NCBI GenBank assembly: GCA_902363625.1
Contig: CABJAS010000003.1
Location: 1 to 64,000, forward strand
From: Clostridiaceae bacterium
GTDB taxonomy: Bacteria > Bacillota_I > Bacilli_A > Erysipelotrichales > Coprobacillaceae
DNA: 64,000 nt
Reading direction: 5' to 3'
The notes below the pieces were generated by a model that did no database searches, was not told where the DNA came from, and worked only from the letters and a program-made list of their open reading frames with translations. The position numbers were made by a program, and so were the translations under genes. How positions within the stretch are numbered: the stretch's first letter is position 1; every line of letters starts with the position of its first letter. Below are positions 42,807 through 52,523 of the stretch, piece after piece.

Positions 42807-45197
42807 TTAACCTCTTAAAATCGCCTGATGGTCTTTCTGCAAGGCCGTTAAAATATTTGTTAAGCATGCATTAATCTCAGCTTCTCCCAAGGTTTTCGTT
42901 GGATCTTGGAAGATAAGATTGACAGCAATCGACTTTTTGCCTTCTTCGATATGTTCACCTTGGTAAACATCAAAGATAATCGCATCTTTTACCAAACGCT
43001 TGCTTGCACGTTTAATGGTGCGAATCATTGCATACGCTTCTTCTTTAGCGTCCACAACCAACGCGATGTCACGAGAAACACTCGGATACTGAGGAACAGC
43101 CTCATATTTTAATTTCTTCGTTTTTAATTCGGCAATCACATTTAAGTTTAATTCTGCCACAAAAGTATCGGCAATATCATATTTTTTGGCCATTGTCGGA
43201 TGTACCTGTCCGATATATCCAACCAACTGTTTATTGATATATAAGTATCCGCTGCGTCCCGGATGCAAGTATGGATTATCACTTTCCACACGCTGCAATA
43301 CATAACGCGATTCCTCAATGCCTAATTTTTTAAATACCGCTTCTACGAAACCTTTGACTAAATAGAAATCGGCTTCTTTACTGATTTTTTGCCATCTATT
43401 TACTAAGTAAGTCCCGCTGCAGGCAATGCCTAGTGTACAGATTTCACAGTCCTTTGTATACGTATTGCTGATTTCAAAGATATTCACATCTTTATTTGAG
43501 CGTGACTGATTATAGTTCACCGCCTGAAGCATACTTGGCATAACCGATTTACGGGTGACACTTCTTTCTTCTCCCAAAGGTGACATCAAGCTTACATTTT
43601 CATTTTTATGGAAATAATTGAAATCCTCTACAATCGCAGGTGTTACCAATGTATAGGTCACCACTTCCTGCAATCCAAGATTTGACAACAAGTTCTTGAT
43701 TAACATTTTTCTTTGCTGAACAAGAGTACGTACACCGGTAGTAGATGCCATGACCGGCAGTGTTGACGGAATATGATCATAACCATATAAACGTGCCACT
43801 TCTTCTACTAAATCTGCTTCTAAAGTAATATCATGACGATGCGTCGGAACATTTACTGTAAATTTTCCATCTGCTAATGTATAGTCAAATTTTAAACTAT
43901 CAAAAATATCAGCAATTTCCTGAGTAGTGATTGCAGTTCCCAATAATTCGTTGGCACGGTTTTCACGTAAGCTAACCTGAATCGGTTCGGGTTTAACCCC
44001 GGTTTCAACACTTTCATAAACTTCACTTGCTTCTGAAAGCTCTACTAACAACTCAGCGACACGGTCTAAAGTATGAAGACTGCTTGCGGTATCAATGGCA
44101 TTTTTAATAAAACGCTGTGATGCATCCGTTAATAAATTTAAACGGCGTGCTGTCTTTCTTAAACTTGCCCCATTGAAGGTTGCCACTTCAATCACAATAT
44201 TGGTACTGTCATCTTCGATCTTTGTTGAATCTGATCCCATGACTCCGGCAATACACCCGACATCCCCGTCAACACAGACAATTACATCTTCTTTTTCTAA
44301 CTGGTATTTCTGACCATCCAGTAAAGTTGCCTGATGATCTAATCCGGTTTTTACAATAAACTGTTTTTCTTTCATTTTATCATAATCATACATATGGATC
44401 GGCTGACCGGTTTCCAGCATGACGTAATTAGAAATATCCACAACATTATTGATCGGCTTGATTCCGCTTGCCATCAGTGCTGTTTTCAGCCATTGAGGTG
44501 ATTCATGTGTTTTCACACCTTTGACTAATTTCGCACTAAAATAAGGGCATTTTGGGGTTTCAGTAACGACTTGGATATCCCCTTTGCCAACAGTCTTCAC
44601 TGTCGCTTTAGGTAATGTCACATCACGCTTTAAAACAGCTCCTACTTCATAAGCAAACGCGATCAATGACATACAGTCTGCACGATTGGGAGTTAGAGAA
44701 ATATCTAAAATAACATCATCTAGTCCAAGATAAGCTAATGCCTCTTCTCCGATAGGGGCATTTTCATCTAAAATTTCGATTCCGGCTTTTTGTTCTTCAC
44801 TTTGGAAACGAGCATCAATACCGATTTCACTTAATGAACAGATCATCCCGTTAGATGCCTGACCGCGAATTACAGATTCTTTGATCTTTAATCCTCCGGC
44901 TAACTCGCATCCCGGTAAAGCAACCATGACTTTTTGTCCGGCCGCTACATTCGGTGCCCCACAAACAATTTGATTTACTACACCCGGAGCAACCTCTACC
45001 TGACAGACATGCAGATGATCAGAATCAGGATGCATCACACACTCTTTGACATAACCAATCACAAGGTGAGTTCCATAAGCTAATTTTTCAATGCCTTCTA
45101 CTTCAAATCCGGCAGCTGTAACCAAATCTGCCAATTTAGAAGGTTCGATATCTTTTACTTGAACATATTGATTTAATACATTTAAACTTACTTTCAT
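42807..45197 (-). CDS. pheT: Phenylalanyl-tRNA synthetase beta subunit
   Basis: A 796-residue protein with the full domain order: N-terminal tRNA-binding (EMAP-like) domain with VNQIVCGAPNVAAGQKV, B3/B4 editing domain (NNVVDISNYVMLETGQPIHMYD), B5, the catalytic-like core (TNRADCMSL; DLVEEVARLYGYD) and a C-terminal anticodon-binding FDX domain (YPSVSRDIALVV). It forms the alpha2-beta2 enzyme with PheS. It starts 1 bp after pheS with its ribosome binding site inside the pheS end. Confidence 0.97.
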   Translation of the reverse strand: MKVSLNVLNQYVQVKDIEPSKLADLVTAAGFEVEGIEKLAYGTHLVIGYVKECVMHPDSDHLHVCQVEVAPGVVNQIVCGAPNVAAGQKVMVALPGCELAGGLKIKESVIRGQASNGMICSLSEIGIDARFQSEEQKAGIEILDENAPIGEEALAYLGLDDVILDISLTPNRADCMSLIAFAYEVGAVLKRDVTLPKATVKTVGKGDIQVVTETPKCPYFSAKLVKGVKTHESPQWLKTALMASGIKPINNVVDISNYVMLETGQPIHMYDYDKMKEKQFIVKTGLDHQATLLDGQKYQLEKEDVIVCVDGDVGCIAGVMGSDSTKIEDDSTNIVIEVATFNGASLRKTARRLNLLTDASQRFIKNAIDTASSLHTLDRVAELLVELSEASEVYESVETGVKPEPIQVSLRENRANELLGTAITTQEIADIFDSLKFDYTLADGKFTVNVPTHRHDITLEADLVEEVARLYGYDHIPSTLPVMASTTGVRTLVQQRKMLIKNLLSNLGLQEVVTYTLVTPAIVEDFNYFHKNENVSLMSPLGEERSVTRKSVMPSMLQAVNYNQSRSNKDVNIFEISNTYTKDCEICTLGIACSGTYLVNRWQKISKEADFYLVKGFVEAVFKKLGIEESRYVLQRVESDNPYLHPGRSGYLYINKQLVGYIGQVHPTMAKKYDIADTFVAELNLNVIAELKTKKLKYEAVPQYPSVSRDIALVVDAKEEAYAMIRTIKRASKRLVKDAIIFDVYQGEHIEEGKKSIAVNLIFQDPTKTLGEAEINACLTNILTALQKDHQAILRG

Positions 45198-45198
45198 A

Positions 45199-46236
45199 TT
45201 AAGAGTCCTTTCTATTAAATTGATTTAAGAAACGTAAATCAGAGCTATAGAAATGACGAATATCATCAATCCCATATTTCAGCATAGCGACACGTTCAAG
45301 CCCAATTCCAAAGGCAAAGCCTTGGTATTTCTTAGAATCAAAACCACACATATCTAATACCTTAGGGTTGACCATACCAGCTCCTAATATTTCAATCCAA
45401 CCGGTCTGTTTACATATTGAACATCCTTTTCCTCCACAACTAAAACAAGAGATATCCACCTCAACTGATGGTTCAGTAAATGGGAAGAATGAAGGACGGA
45501 AACGAATTTCTCTTCCTTCGCCAAAGATTTTATCGGCAAAGATTTGCAGGGTTCCTTTAAGATCTGCCATTGTGATCGATTGATCGATAACCAATCCCTC
45601 GCATTGTGTAAACTGATGAGAATGGGTAGCATCATCATCGTCTTTACGATACGTTTTTCCCGGACAAATAATCTTGATCGGTCCTTTCCCTTTTGCTGCT
45701 AACAAGGTACGAGCCTGCACCGGTGAAGTGTGTGTTCTCATCACTGTGTTTTCATCGATATAGAATGTATCCTGCATATCACGTGCAGGGTGATCTTTAG
45801 GCAGGTTTAATAACTCAAAGTTGAAATGATCTAATTCTACTTCAGGACCTTCGGCAATCTGATAGCCCATGCCTAAGAATAAATCTTCCATTTCTTCTTG
45901 AATCATCGTTAAAGGGTGCTTTGTTCCTTCGTGAACATGAAAAGACGGTAAGGTAATATCAATCACTTCTTCTGCTAATTTTTGATTAATAGCCGCCTCT
46001 TCCAATCTTACTTTTGCTTCATCAATAGCAGCGGTAATTGATTGCTTTACTTCATTTGATATCTGCCCAAATGCAGCACGCTCTTCCGGTGCCATTGTTT
46101 TCATTGATTTCATTGCATCCTGGATCGGTCCTTTTTTCCCAAGGAAATGGACTCTTAGATCATTCAGCACTTTTAAGTCAGGACATGCTTCAATCTGACT
46201 TAAAGCATCTTCTTTGATTTTTAATAATTCATTCAT
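45199..46236 (-). CDS. pheS: Phenylalanyl-tRNA synthetase alpha subunit
   Basis: About 345 residues. An N-terminal coiled coil is followed by the class II catalytic core: motif 2 in [38 protein letters not shown], and motif 3 [19 protein letters not shown] Cys-rich insert ([16 protein letters not shown]) is a zinc-like knuckle seen in some PheS. I choose ATG 46234-46236 because it sits 8 nt after AGGAG; the ATG 6 bases upstream is too close. It is controlled by the T-box leader upstream. Confidence 0.97.
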   Translation of the reverse strand: MNELLKIKEDALSQIEACPDLKVLNDLRVHFLGKKGPIQDAMKSMKTMAPEERAAFGQISNEVKQSITAAIDEAKVRLEEAAINQKLAEEVIDITLPSFHVHEGTKHPLTMIQEEMEDLFLGMGYQIAEGPEVELDHFNFELLNLPKDHPARDMQDTFYIDENTVMRTHTSPVQARTLLAAKGKGPIKIICPGKTYRKDDDDATHSHQFTQCEGLVIDQSITMADLKGTLQIFADKIFGEGREIRFRPSFFPFTEPSVEVDISCFSCGGKGCSICKQTGWIEILGAGMVNPKVLDMCGFDSKKYQGFAFGIGLERVAMLKYGIDDIRHFYSSDLRFLNQFNRKDS

Positions 46237-46255
46237 ATGCATTTCTCCTTTACAA

Positions 46256-46478
46256 ATAAAAAAGTCGCTCCTAAATAGGAACGACTCTATGATCGCGGTA
46301 CCATCCTAATTCATGATCACAAATATGACCATGCCCTTAATTCACGGTAACGTCGTGTAACGGCGAGGATTAGTCGCACTCCAAGGTGAATTCAATATAT
46401 TCCTTGTAGAAAACTCTCAGCAATGTTTTCCTCTCTTAGACAATTTCTATATTTACTGGTCCTTATCTTCGTTTTTAT
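46256..46478 (-). promoter_or_regulatory. T-box leader (tRNA-Phe responsive) of pheST
   Basis: The minus strand has the conserved T-box sequence GGATGGTACCGCGATC (near 46291-46306), followed by a GTCGTTCC/GGAGCGAC terminator with a T run (46256-46284). Upstream, the specifier region contains GAATTCACC, reading TTC for Phe, and the AG-box-like AGAGAGGAAAAC lies further 5'. Uncharged tRNA-Phe would stabilise the antiterminator and allow pheST expression. A promoter with TATAAT (46486-46491) is just upstream. Confidence 0.95.
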
Positions 46479-46532
46479 ATTTCCCATTATAGCAAAATTC
46501 CCAATAAAAACAAGTTTCTTTTTTAGAATCAT

Positions 46533-47294
46533 TTAAAGTTTAACCGCAGCTTCCAGTTTTAAACCCTGCTTTGAATAATGATACATCAAAATACCACCGG
46601 CTATCGCAACATTCAGTGATTCCGCATTCTTAATAGGGATATAGACATTCTGATCCGTAAGCGCTAGTAGTTCCTCACTGACACCATTACCTTCATTTCC
46701 TAATAAAATCGCCAAACGTTCTTGATGGCTGACTTCCTGTATTTCTTTTCCATTTAAAAGACTGGTTCCATATACACAAACACCATCATTACGTAATTGA
46801 CAAATCGCCGTTTTCAAATCCTGTTTGATGCAGTGAATATAAAAGATTCCGCCTTGAGAAGCACGAATAAACTTATCATTATACAGATCTACGCTGTTTA
46901 ACCCTAGTATGACCTGATCATAACCAAAAGCAACTGCCGTTCTGACCAAGGTTCCAATGTTGCCCGGATCTTGTAAATCATCTAATAATAAATAACGTTT
47001 GCCATCCTTCATTAACGTATTGTCGCTTTGCATTTTACATACAGCAATAATAGGCTGCGGTGTTTCTACCAAAGATAGACGTTCAATGATTTCTTCACTT
47101 ACTTCTATGACTTCTACAGAGGCAGCATAAAAATCCTGCAACGTCAAAATGGTTTCTACAACCCCTGCTTTCAACGCTTCTTCAACCAGATGCTCCCCTT
47201 CCACAAGATAACGCTGCTGCTGATCGCGATACTTCTTCTTTTTTAATTTTATGATTTCTTTAATTCTAGGATTATTGACTGAGGTTATTTTCAT
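46533..47294 (-). CDS. TrmH/SpoU-family RNA 2'-O-methyltransferase
   Basis: A 253-residue SPOUT enzyme. The N-terminal substrate-binding domain (RIKEIIKLKKKKYRDQQQRYLVEG) precedes the knotted SAM-binding domain with LLLDDLQDPGNIGTLVRTA (motif 1), ILLGNEGNGVSEELLAL (motif 2) and IPIKNAESLNVAIAGGILMYH (motif 3). It methylates a ribose in rRNA or tRNA; relatives include RlmB and TsnR-type enzymes, and I cannot choose the target. It overlaps the metalloprotease gene upstream by 23 bp. Confidence 0.92.
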   Translation of the reverse strand: MKITSVNNPRIKEIIKLKKKKYRDQQQRYLVEGEHLVEEALKAGVVETILTLQDFYAASVEVIEVSEEIIERLSLVETPQPIIAVCKMQSDNTLMKDGKRYLLLDDLQDPGNIGTLVRTAVAFGYDQVILGLNSVDLYNDKFIRASQGGIFYIHCIKQDLKTAICQLRNDGVCVYGTSLLNGKEIQEVSHQERLAILLGNEGNGVSEELLALTDQNVYIPIKNAESLNVAIAGGILMYHYSKQGLKLEAAVKL

Positions 47295-47952
47295 GCTGTT
47301 CGCCTTCTTTCACAATAGTTTTATAATCTGGAATCCATTTTTCAATTTCCGCATAAAAAGCCGGAGAATGATTAGGATGAATAAAATGACAGAGTTCATG
47401 GACAATGACATAATCAATAAAGCGTTTATCTTTATGGACTAAAATAGGATTAAATGACACTTTATTACGTTGATAAAAGCAAGCACCATAGCGCCGCTTC
47501 GTTTTTTTTAACTCGATGACAGGCACCGGAAAACGTGGTTCCTTTTGACAATAGTAATCGATCATTGTTTTAATATAACGATATAAGTAATCCTGTAAAT
47601 AGCGATCCAAAACCGTTTTCATATTTTTATGATAAACAATGAAGCATTCTTCTTTGATGACTACTTTTGCTACGTTCATATCTCGCAAAATAAGCGAATA
47701 GCGTTTGCCTAAGAAATAAACATATCCACCATCCCGATAGACGACATCGGGCTGATAATTTTGGATTTTATGTTTAATCAATGTATAACGATCATTCAAA
47801 AACTGTTCAATAATCGGCAGCGGACAATAAAAAGGAGCATTTATTTTTATCTTTCCATTCTCGATTCTTAAATACACATGTTTAATCTTTTTATAATGGA
47901 TAAAATACTCGATTTCTTCATTCTCTATCCACAATGTTTTTTTTATTTCCAT
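47272..47952 (-). CDS. YgjP-like zinc metalloprotease (SprT/WLM type, DUF45)
   Basis: A 226-residue protein with the zinc site HELCHFIHPNHSPAFY (HExxH plus third His) in the C-terminal half, and the conserved ELKKTKRRYGACF strand before it. The DUF45/YgjP family is a small-metalloprotease-like group with poorly known substrates. AAGGAAAT precedes the ATG. It is divergent from sspI across about 55 bp and overlaps the RNA methyltransferase gene downstream. Confidence 0.88.
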   Translation of the reverse strand: MEIKKTLWIENEEIEYFIHYKKIKHVYLRIENGKIKINAPFYCPLPIIEQFLNDRYTLIKHKIQNYQPDVVYRDGGYVYFLGKRYSLILRDMNVAKVVIKEECFIVYHKNMKTVLDRYLQDYLYRYIKTMIDYYCQKEPRFPVPVIELKKTKRRYGACFYQRNKVSFNPILVHKDKRFIDYVIVHELCHFIHPNHSPAFYAEIEKWIPDYKTIVKEGEQHENNLSQ

Positions 47953-47953
47953 A

Positions 47954-47984
47954 TGATTATTTCCTTCTTTATATGTTCATACTA
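47954..47984 (+). promoter_or_regulatory. Candidate sigma-G (forespore) promoter for sspI
   Basis: TGATTA (47954-47959), an 18-bp gap, then CATACTA (47978-47984). The -10 matches the sigma-G consensus CATnnTA exactly and the -35 is one base from TGAATA. An AAGAAAGGAG site and the sspI start follow within 20 bp. Forespore control is expected for this gene class. Confidence 0.6.
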
Positions 47985-48006
47985 CGTAAGAAAGGAGTGA
48001 CGTATC

Positions 48007-48207
48007 ATGGATATTCGTGAAGCAGTCCATCATCGTTTAAAAAACGCTTCTGCCAACGAGCTTAAAAGTGTGATCAATGATAGTATCCATTCTCCGGATG
48101 AAGCTGTTCTTCCCGGTTTAGGAGTCTTATTTGAAGATTATTATAACACATTAGATGCTTCTGGGCAGGCTAACCTTTGTAATGTACTTTCTTCATTATT
48201 AAAATAA
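48007..48207 (+). CDS. sspI: Small acid-soluble spore protein SspI
   Basis: A 66-residue protein. It starts MDIREAVHHRLKNASANEL and contains the SspI hallmark LPGLGVLFEDYYNTLD, matching the SspI family in length and order. SspI is a minor DNA-core or forespore protein made only during sporulation. It implies that this organism forms endospores or descends recently from one that did. It is monocistronic with a sigma-G-like promoter and a terminator. Confidence 0.92.
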   Translation: MDIREAVHHRLKNASANELKSVINDSIHSPDEAVLPGLGVLFEDYYNTLDASGQANLCNVLSSLLK

Positions 48208-48231
48208 GCACGAAATTGTGCTTATTTTTTC
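48204..48231. terminator. Bidirectional terminator between sspI and a convergent gene
   Basis: ATAAGCAC / GTGCTTAT stem with a GAAATT loop (48204-48225), followed by a T run for the plus strand. On the minus strand it lies at the stop of the convergent membrane protein gene. Confidence 0.8.
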
Positions 48232-48605
48232 TTTAATAGATACTGTTGGTAAGCAATATGAAGCATGACAGCAATTAAAAAGAAAATCGCAATCAGTTTA
48301 AATAATTGAAAGACCGGCAGAAAATAGACTGCTACTGCCCCTATAAAACAAACCCAAAAAGCAATAACCCGCTGTTTTTCCTCCATTGCTTCATTGATCG
48401 TATTCCATAGCTCCCATAAGACAATCACAAATAAAACCAGTACCCCATAATAGGTCAATGAATAAATGTCACCGGTAAATAAGCGGCGGGCACTATTCAT
48501 AAAGTCAACACGATAATATCCGGCTAAATCAATAATAAACGCCAAGGATACAACCGTTAAACCAATCGCAACATTTTTTAGGATATATTGGAGATCATCT
48601 TTCAT
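48222..48605 (-). CDS. Membrane protein of unknown function
   Basis: A 127-residue protein with four likely membrane helices (IGLTVVSLAFIIDLAGYY, LTYYGVLVLFVIVLWELW, VIAFWVCFIGAVAVYFL, LIAIFFLIAVMLHIAYQ). I do not recognise its family. It overlaps the anchored protein gene upstream by 4 bp (ATGA), so the two are coexpressed and may work together at the membrane. Confidence 0.8.
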   Translation of the reverse strand: MKDDLQYILKNVAIGLTVVSLAFIIDLAGYYRVDFMNSARRLFTGDIYSLTYYGVLVLFVIVLWELWNTINEAMEEKQRVIAFWVCFIGAVAVYFLPVFQLFKLIAIFFLIAVMLHIAYQQYLLKKK

Positions 48606-49414
48606 GATTTCACCTCATTTACTTTACTTAAATTAATACTGAAGGCTAGATCATTTTCTCCTTCTAATACGATGACAATACTTAAATCTAAATTTTGAAG
48701 CAGGATATCTTCCGGCATTTTCACATCAATTCGGTCTGTCGAATAATGATTAAGGATTTCATCTATTGTTCCCATCTGCTTATAGAAAACTACATATTGA
48801 TCATTACTCGTTGATTCCGGCTTTTTATAGCGATATTCAATACGAACATTATCATATTCTTTTTTCCATTGATCGATATTAGCACAGTTGATGCTGCCTA
48901 ACTGAATTCTGTTTTTATAGACATATAATTCCTTTACCGTAAAGTCTTTATTTTGACCTGTATAAACATTTAATTCTGATGGATTCAGCGGAATAGACAA
49001 AGTCTGTCCCGTTGTTTTATTTTTAATTTCCAGTGTCAGCTGGTTTACCGATCCTAAGTTCTTATCTGTAATCAAATCTAAATTATAATGATACAAGTCC
49101 TCTTTTTCCAAGACATGTTCAAAAGAATGATCATCAATCAAGGAGGTCATTTCGATCTCATCTCCATCATGTATAAAGCTCTCATCTTTAATAGTAACCT
49201 TTGCTTTGCCTAGCTGATAGCCCTTTTCATTTTCGACTAAACTGTAATAATCAACAAAGGCTGAGTCATGCAGTCCATAATAGATTGATTTTTGAAACAC
49301 TTTTGTCTCATAGGTATGAAAGACAAAGTTTTTATATTGTGTCATCAACGGAAATAGCAGAACCGCCAATAATAGGACTGCCACCGATAAATGTGTCTTG
49401 TTTATTTTTTTCAT
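48602..49414 (-). CDS. Membrane-anchored extracytoplasmic protein of unknown function
   Basis: A 270-residue protein with one N-terminal anchor (THLSVAVLLLAVLLFPLM) and no lipobox. The rest is beta-rich with no Cys cluster or catalytic motif that I recognise. It lies directly downstream of the HtrA-like protease gene and is coupled to the four-helix protein gene. An AAGGTGAT site precedes the ATG. Confidence 0.8.
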   Translation of the reverse strand: MKKINKTHLSVAVLLLAVLLFPLMTQYKNFVFHTYETKVFQKSIYYGLHDSAFVDYYSLVENEKGYQLGKAKVTIKDESFIHDGDEIEMTSLIDDHSFEHVLEKEDLYHYNLDLITDKNLGSVNQLTLEIKNKTTGQTLSIPLNPSELNVYTGQNKDFTVKELYVYKNRIQLGSINCANIDQWKKEYDNVRIEYRYKKPESTSNDQYVVFYKQMGTIDEILNHYSTDRIDVKMPEDILLQNLDLSIVIVLEGENDLAFSINLSKVNEVKS

Positions 49415-49451
49415 TTTATCACCTTCTCCATTATACTATATTTCCTCAAAA

Positions 49452-49476
49452 TAAAAAGTCGTAATTTCTACGACCT
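49452..49476 (-). terminator. Terminator after htrA
   Basis: GTCGTA / TACGAC stem with a 5-nt loop, plus a T run on the minus strand. It overlaps the htrA stop region, so the two downstream genes need their own promoter. Confidence 0.75.
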
Positions 49477-50589
49477 TTAATTTTGTCCACCTAATGTGAC
49501 ACTTAATGTAACGCTTTTACCACCACGGTTAACAATCACTTCGACTGTGTCACCCGGCTGTTTTGCGTATAATGCTTTCACAAAGCTCTTATATGTTGTG
49601 ACTTCCTGACCATCGAATGATGTAATGACATCGCCTGTCTGGATTCCGCCTTTGCTTGCTGCTGAACCGTCTGACACGCTGGCTACATAGACACCATCTG
49701 TCGCTGTCGTATTGATCTTATACATTCTTAATTCGTAGCTGGTAAGATCACTGATAGATAATCCTGAAATTCCCAATACCGGTCTTGCGATTTTACCGGT
49801 TGCTTTGATTTGTTCGATATCTTGAATAACTTGGTTAATTGGTAAGGCAAATCCCATCCCTTCAACAGAGGTATCCGATAATTTCATAGAGGTGATCCCC
49901 ACTAATTCTCCGGCAAGATTCACTAATGCTCCCCCACTGTTTCCCGGATTGATGGCTGCATCTGTTTGAATAACCGACATTTCCCAATCCTCTACACCGT
50001 CACCGTTTAAATCGACAGAAACGCTGCGGCTATTTGTTGAGATCACACCCTGAGTAACTGTTCCAGAATACTGAATGCCTAATGGAGACCCTACTGCCAA
50101 CACAGTTTCACCGGGATCAAGCAGAGAAGAATCCCCAACCTTGATTGCCTTCATTTCAACATCACTGGTTAATTTTAATAAAGCAATATCGCTGTATTGG
50201 TCACTTCCCACCAATGTTGCTTCTGCTGATTCACCATTGCTGAAAACTACTTCGATTTGGTTTGCTCCACTGATAACATGATGGTTTGTAATGATATAGG
50301 CTTCTTTCCCATTTACTTCATAAATAACACCGCTTCCGCTTCCTGCTAACTGAGAATTGGAATACACCTGAATTCCTACAACACTGTCTTTTACCGCTTC
50401 TACGGCATCCACTGCATTTGTTTTAATGTCACTGACTACATTTTGGATAGTCGTATTGGTATTTGGTGTAGTGTTATTGTTTTTATTATTTTGCAAACCT
50501 TTGATTGTCGTAAATAAATAGATATTAGAAGCAATCAAAGTAATAACGATAATTGCTAATAGGTATTTAAAGATATTTTTGTTTGTCAT
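49477..50589 (-). CDS. HtrA/DegP-like serine protease with PDZ domain
   Basis: A 370-residue protein: N-terminal membrane anchor (YLLAIIVITLIASNIYLF), a Thr/Asn-rich linker, then a trypsin-like domain with catalytic His (ITNHHVISGANQIEV), Asp (QYSDIALLKL) and Ser (NPGNSGGALVNL). A C-terminal PDZ domain follows (DGVYVASVSDGSAASKGGIQ, ITSFDGQEV). It is a surface quality-control protease cleaving misfolded exported proteins. TAGGAGGT precedes the ATG. The catalytic triad is complete. Confidence 0.94.
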   Translation of the reverse strand: MTNKNIFKYLLAIIVITLIASNIYLFTTIKGLQNNKNNNTTPNTNTTIQNVVSDIKTNAVDAVEAVKDSVVGIQVYSNSQLAGSGSGVIYEVNGKEAYIITNHHVISGANQIEVVFSNGESAEATLVGSDQYSDIALLKLTSDVEMKAIKVGDSSLLDPGETVLAVGSPLGIQYSGTVTQGVISTNSRSVSVDLNGDGVEDWEMSVIQTDAAINPGNSGGALVNLAGELVGITSMKLSDTSVEGMGFALPINQVIQDIEQIKATGKIARPVLGISGLSISDLTSYELRMYKINTTATDGVYVASVSDGSAASKGGIQTGDVITSFDGQEVTTYKSFVKALYAKQPGDTVEVIVNRGGKSVTLSVTLGGQN

Positions 50590-50748
50590 AATTTACCTCC
50601 TATTTAAGTGTACCCCTATTATAGCGAATATATATAATAGTAGCAAACTTTCTTAATTTTTTCACTCATATCGTATAAAGAAATTAACAGGAAATTATTT
50701 TTAAACTGTGTGAAATTGTCGAAAACTTTAAAAATATCTTAAGAAACA

Positions 50749-50785
50749 AAAAAAGAAGACCCTTTCGGATCTATCTTTTGTCTGC
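50749..50785 (-). terminator. Weak terminator after the M42 aminopeptidase gene
   Basis: GATCC GAAA GGGTC hairpin with flanking A/T runs on the minus strand (T run 50749-50756). The stem is short. Confidence 0.5.
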
Positions 50786-51844
50786 TTTAATCTCTTCTAA
50801 TAATTCCGGAGTTAAACGTTTGCAGAATTCAGCTAATACTTTCACCGTTGCATCATAGTCATCTTCATGAATTATAGTACGATGTGAATGCATATAACGT
50901 GAAGGAATAGACAATGTCATGTTTACTACCCCGGCACCAACTTTATGCAGTTCACCTGAGTCTGTTCCGCCAAACGGAAGAACATCCAGCGCATACCCAA
51001 CATTTAATTCTTCACAAATTTTTTCCATTTCTTTTAATAATCCGGTATGGGCAATGACACTGCCGTCTAATACACCCAATGTAACGCCGCATCCCAATTT
51101 AACGTCGCTCTTTTCTCCATCAGGAAGATCTTTTGAAAAACATACATCAATCGCAAAAGCAACATCCGGCTGAATCATTTGTCCTACTGTTTTTGCTCCT
51201 CTTAAGCCTACTTCTTCCTGTACAGTTCCACAAGCATAAATGTTTGCTGATGTTTCTACTCCTTTTAAAGCTCTTAAAACATCGGTCGCAATAGCGGCTC
51301 CTACACGATCATCCCAAGCTTTTGCCATTAAATATTTTGGATTTGCTAATGGTAAAAATTCTGAACGAGGGGTAATTGGATCACCGATGCGAATGCCCAA
51401 CGCAGTCACTTCTTCTTTATTTGCTACCCCGATATCCAAGAATGAATCTCCCGGAGCAGTGACTTTATCGCGAGCTTCAGGTCCTTTTCCATGAGGCGGG
51501 ATAGATCCAAAGACACCTACGATTTCTTTACCGTCACGTGTTGTGATATTGCAAGTATGCGCTGGAATATTCTGTCCCATCCATCCACCGATTGGATGAA
51601 CTTTGATATATCCGGCATCTGTAATTTCTTTAACTACAAAGCCGATTTCATCGATATGTCCGGTCATCGCTACTTTAAGATCAGTTGTCCCTTTTTTAAT
51701 CCCGATAATACTTCCGATATTGTCATACACAATCTCATCTGTACAATCTTCTAAATATTTCTTCATTACACGAGTTGCTTCTTTTTCAAAGCCAGAAATC
51801 CCTTTTGCCATGGTAATTTCTTCTAAAAATTTCAAGTCTGCCAT
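50771..51844 (-). CDS. M42 family glutamyl/deblocking aminopeptidase
   Basis: About 357 residues. Metal-site motifs of the M42 family: MTGHIDEIGFVVKEI (His and Asp), AWDDRVGAAIA (bridging Asp), GTVQEEVGLRGAKT (catalytic Glu pair), FAIDVCF, and SIPSRYMHSHRTI (His). The protein forms dodecameric peptidases that trim peptides in the cytoplasm. The start is ATG 51842-51844 (GGAGG 7 nt upstream) instead of the ATG four codons earlier. It is monocistronic. Confidence 0.94.
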   Translation of the reverse strand: MADLKFLEEITMAKGISGFEKEATRVMKKYLEDCTDEIVYDNIGSIIGIKKGTTDLKVAMTGHIDEIGFVVKEITDAGYIKVHPIGGWMGQNIPAHTCNITTRDGKEIVGVFGSIPPHGKGPEARDKVTAPGDSFLDIGVANKEEVTALGIRIGDPITPRSEFLPLANPKYLMAKAWDDRVGAAIATDVLRALKGVETSANIYACGTVQEEVGLRGAKTVGQMIQPDVAFAIDVCFSKDLPDGEKSDVKLGCGVTLGVLDGSVIAHTGLLKEMEKICEELNVGYALDVLPFGGTDSGELHKVGAGVVNMTLSIPSRYMHSHRTIIHEDDYDATVKVLAEFCKRLTPELLEEIKADKR

Positions 51845-52027
51845 AAAAGCCTCCATTTCTTATAACAATAAATTTATTTATATTTTATACTATATCACGA
51901 AAAATTTATAAATAAAAGCCATACAGCTCGATTCATGCAATAATAAAATATTTTAAAATAATTTAAATAATACAGTTGCATAAAATTATTTAAATAGTAT
52001 AATAATAAGTAAGAGGAGGGGTTTTAA

Positions 52028-52462
52028 ATGAAAAAACTCAAATTATTATTAGCATGCTGTGTATGCACACTTGCCTTAGTAGGATTAACGGGATGTTCCA
52101 AGGGGAAAGATGACAGTAAATTAGTAAAGGGAACTAAAGAAGAGATTGCACTTTCGATGGCAAATGATTTCAAAAACGATGATTACACTGATTTCTACGA
52201 AAAATATACGTTTAGCTCTAATATAGAGGATTTAGCTAAAAGCGGACGTGTAAAATCCATTTTAGAACCAACGTTCAACACATTAGGAACAATTTCCGGA
52301 TTTGAAGCAGCTTTTTCAAGTGAATCTGCCAATTACACCGTTGTTCAAATACCAACTCATTTTGAAATGGGAGATTTGAATATTGCCATCACCTTTGACA
52401 GTGAAGAACGTATTTATAATATTTCTTTTATGCCCTATGCAACTAGCCTAGAAGAAGAATAA
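52028..52462 (+). CDS. DUF3887-type lipoprotein
   Basis: A 144-residue protein with a lipoprotein signal (LLLACCVCTLALVGLTGCSKG; mature Cys near residue 23). The mature part resembles DUF3887: an N-terminal helical segment (EIALSMANDFKNDDYTDFYEK) then YTVVQIPTHFEMGDLNIAITF. DUF3887 proteins are small, poorly studied secreted or lipid-anchored proteins. A good promoter (TTGCAT-16-TATAAT near 51974-52001) and a GAGGAGGGG site precede it, with its own terminator following. Confidence 0.8.
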   Translation: MKKLKLLLACCVCTLALVGLTGCSKGKDDSKLVKGTKEEIALSMANDFKNDDYTDFYEKYTFSSNIEDLAKSGRVKSILEPTFNTLGTISGFEAAFSSESANYTVVQIPTHFEMGDLNIAITFDSEERIYNISFMPYATSLEEE

Positions 52463-52480
52463 CGCAGCACCTTATTGACT

Positions 52481-52505
52481 GCTCTCGATCGTGAGAGCTT
52501 TTTTA
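52481..52505 (+). terminator. Terminator after the lipoprotein gene
   Basis: GCTCTC / GAGAGC stem with a GATCGT loop and six T. Confidence 0.85.
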
Positions 52506-52523
52506 TTACTAAAAAAAGTGTCT

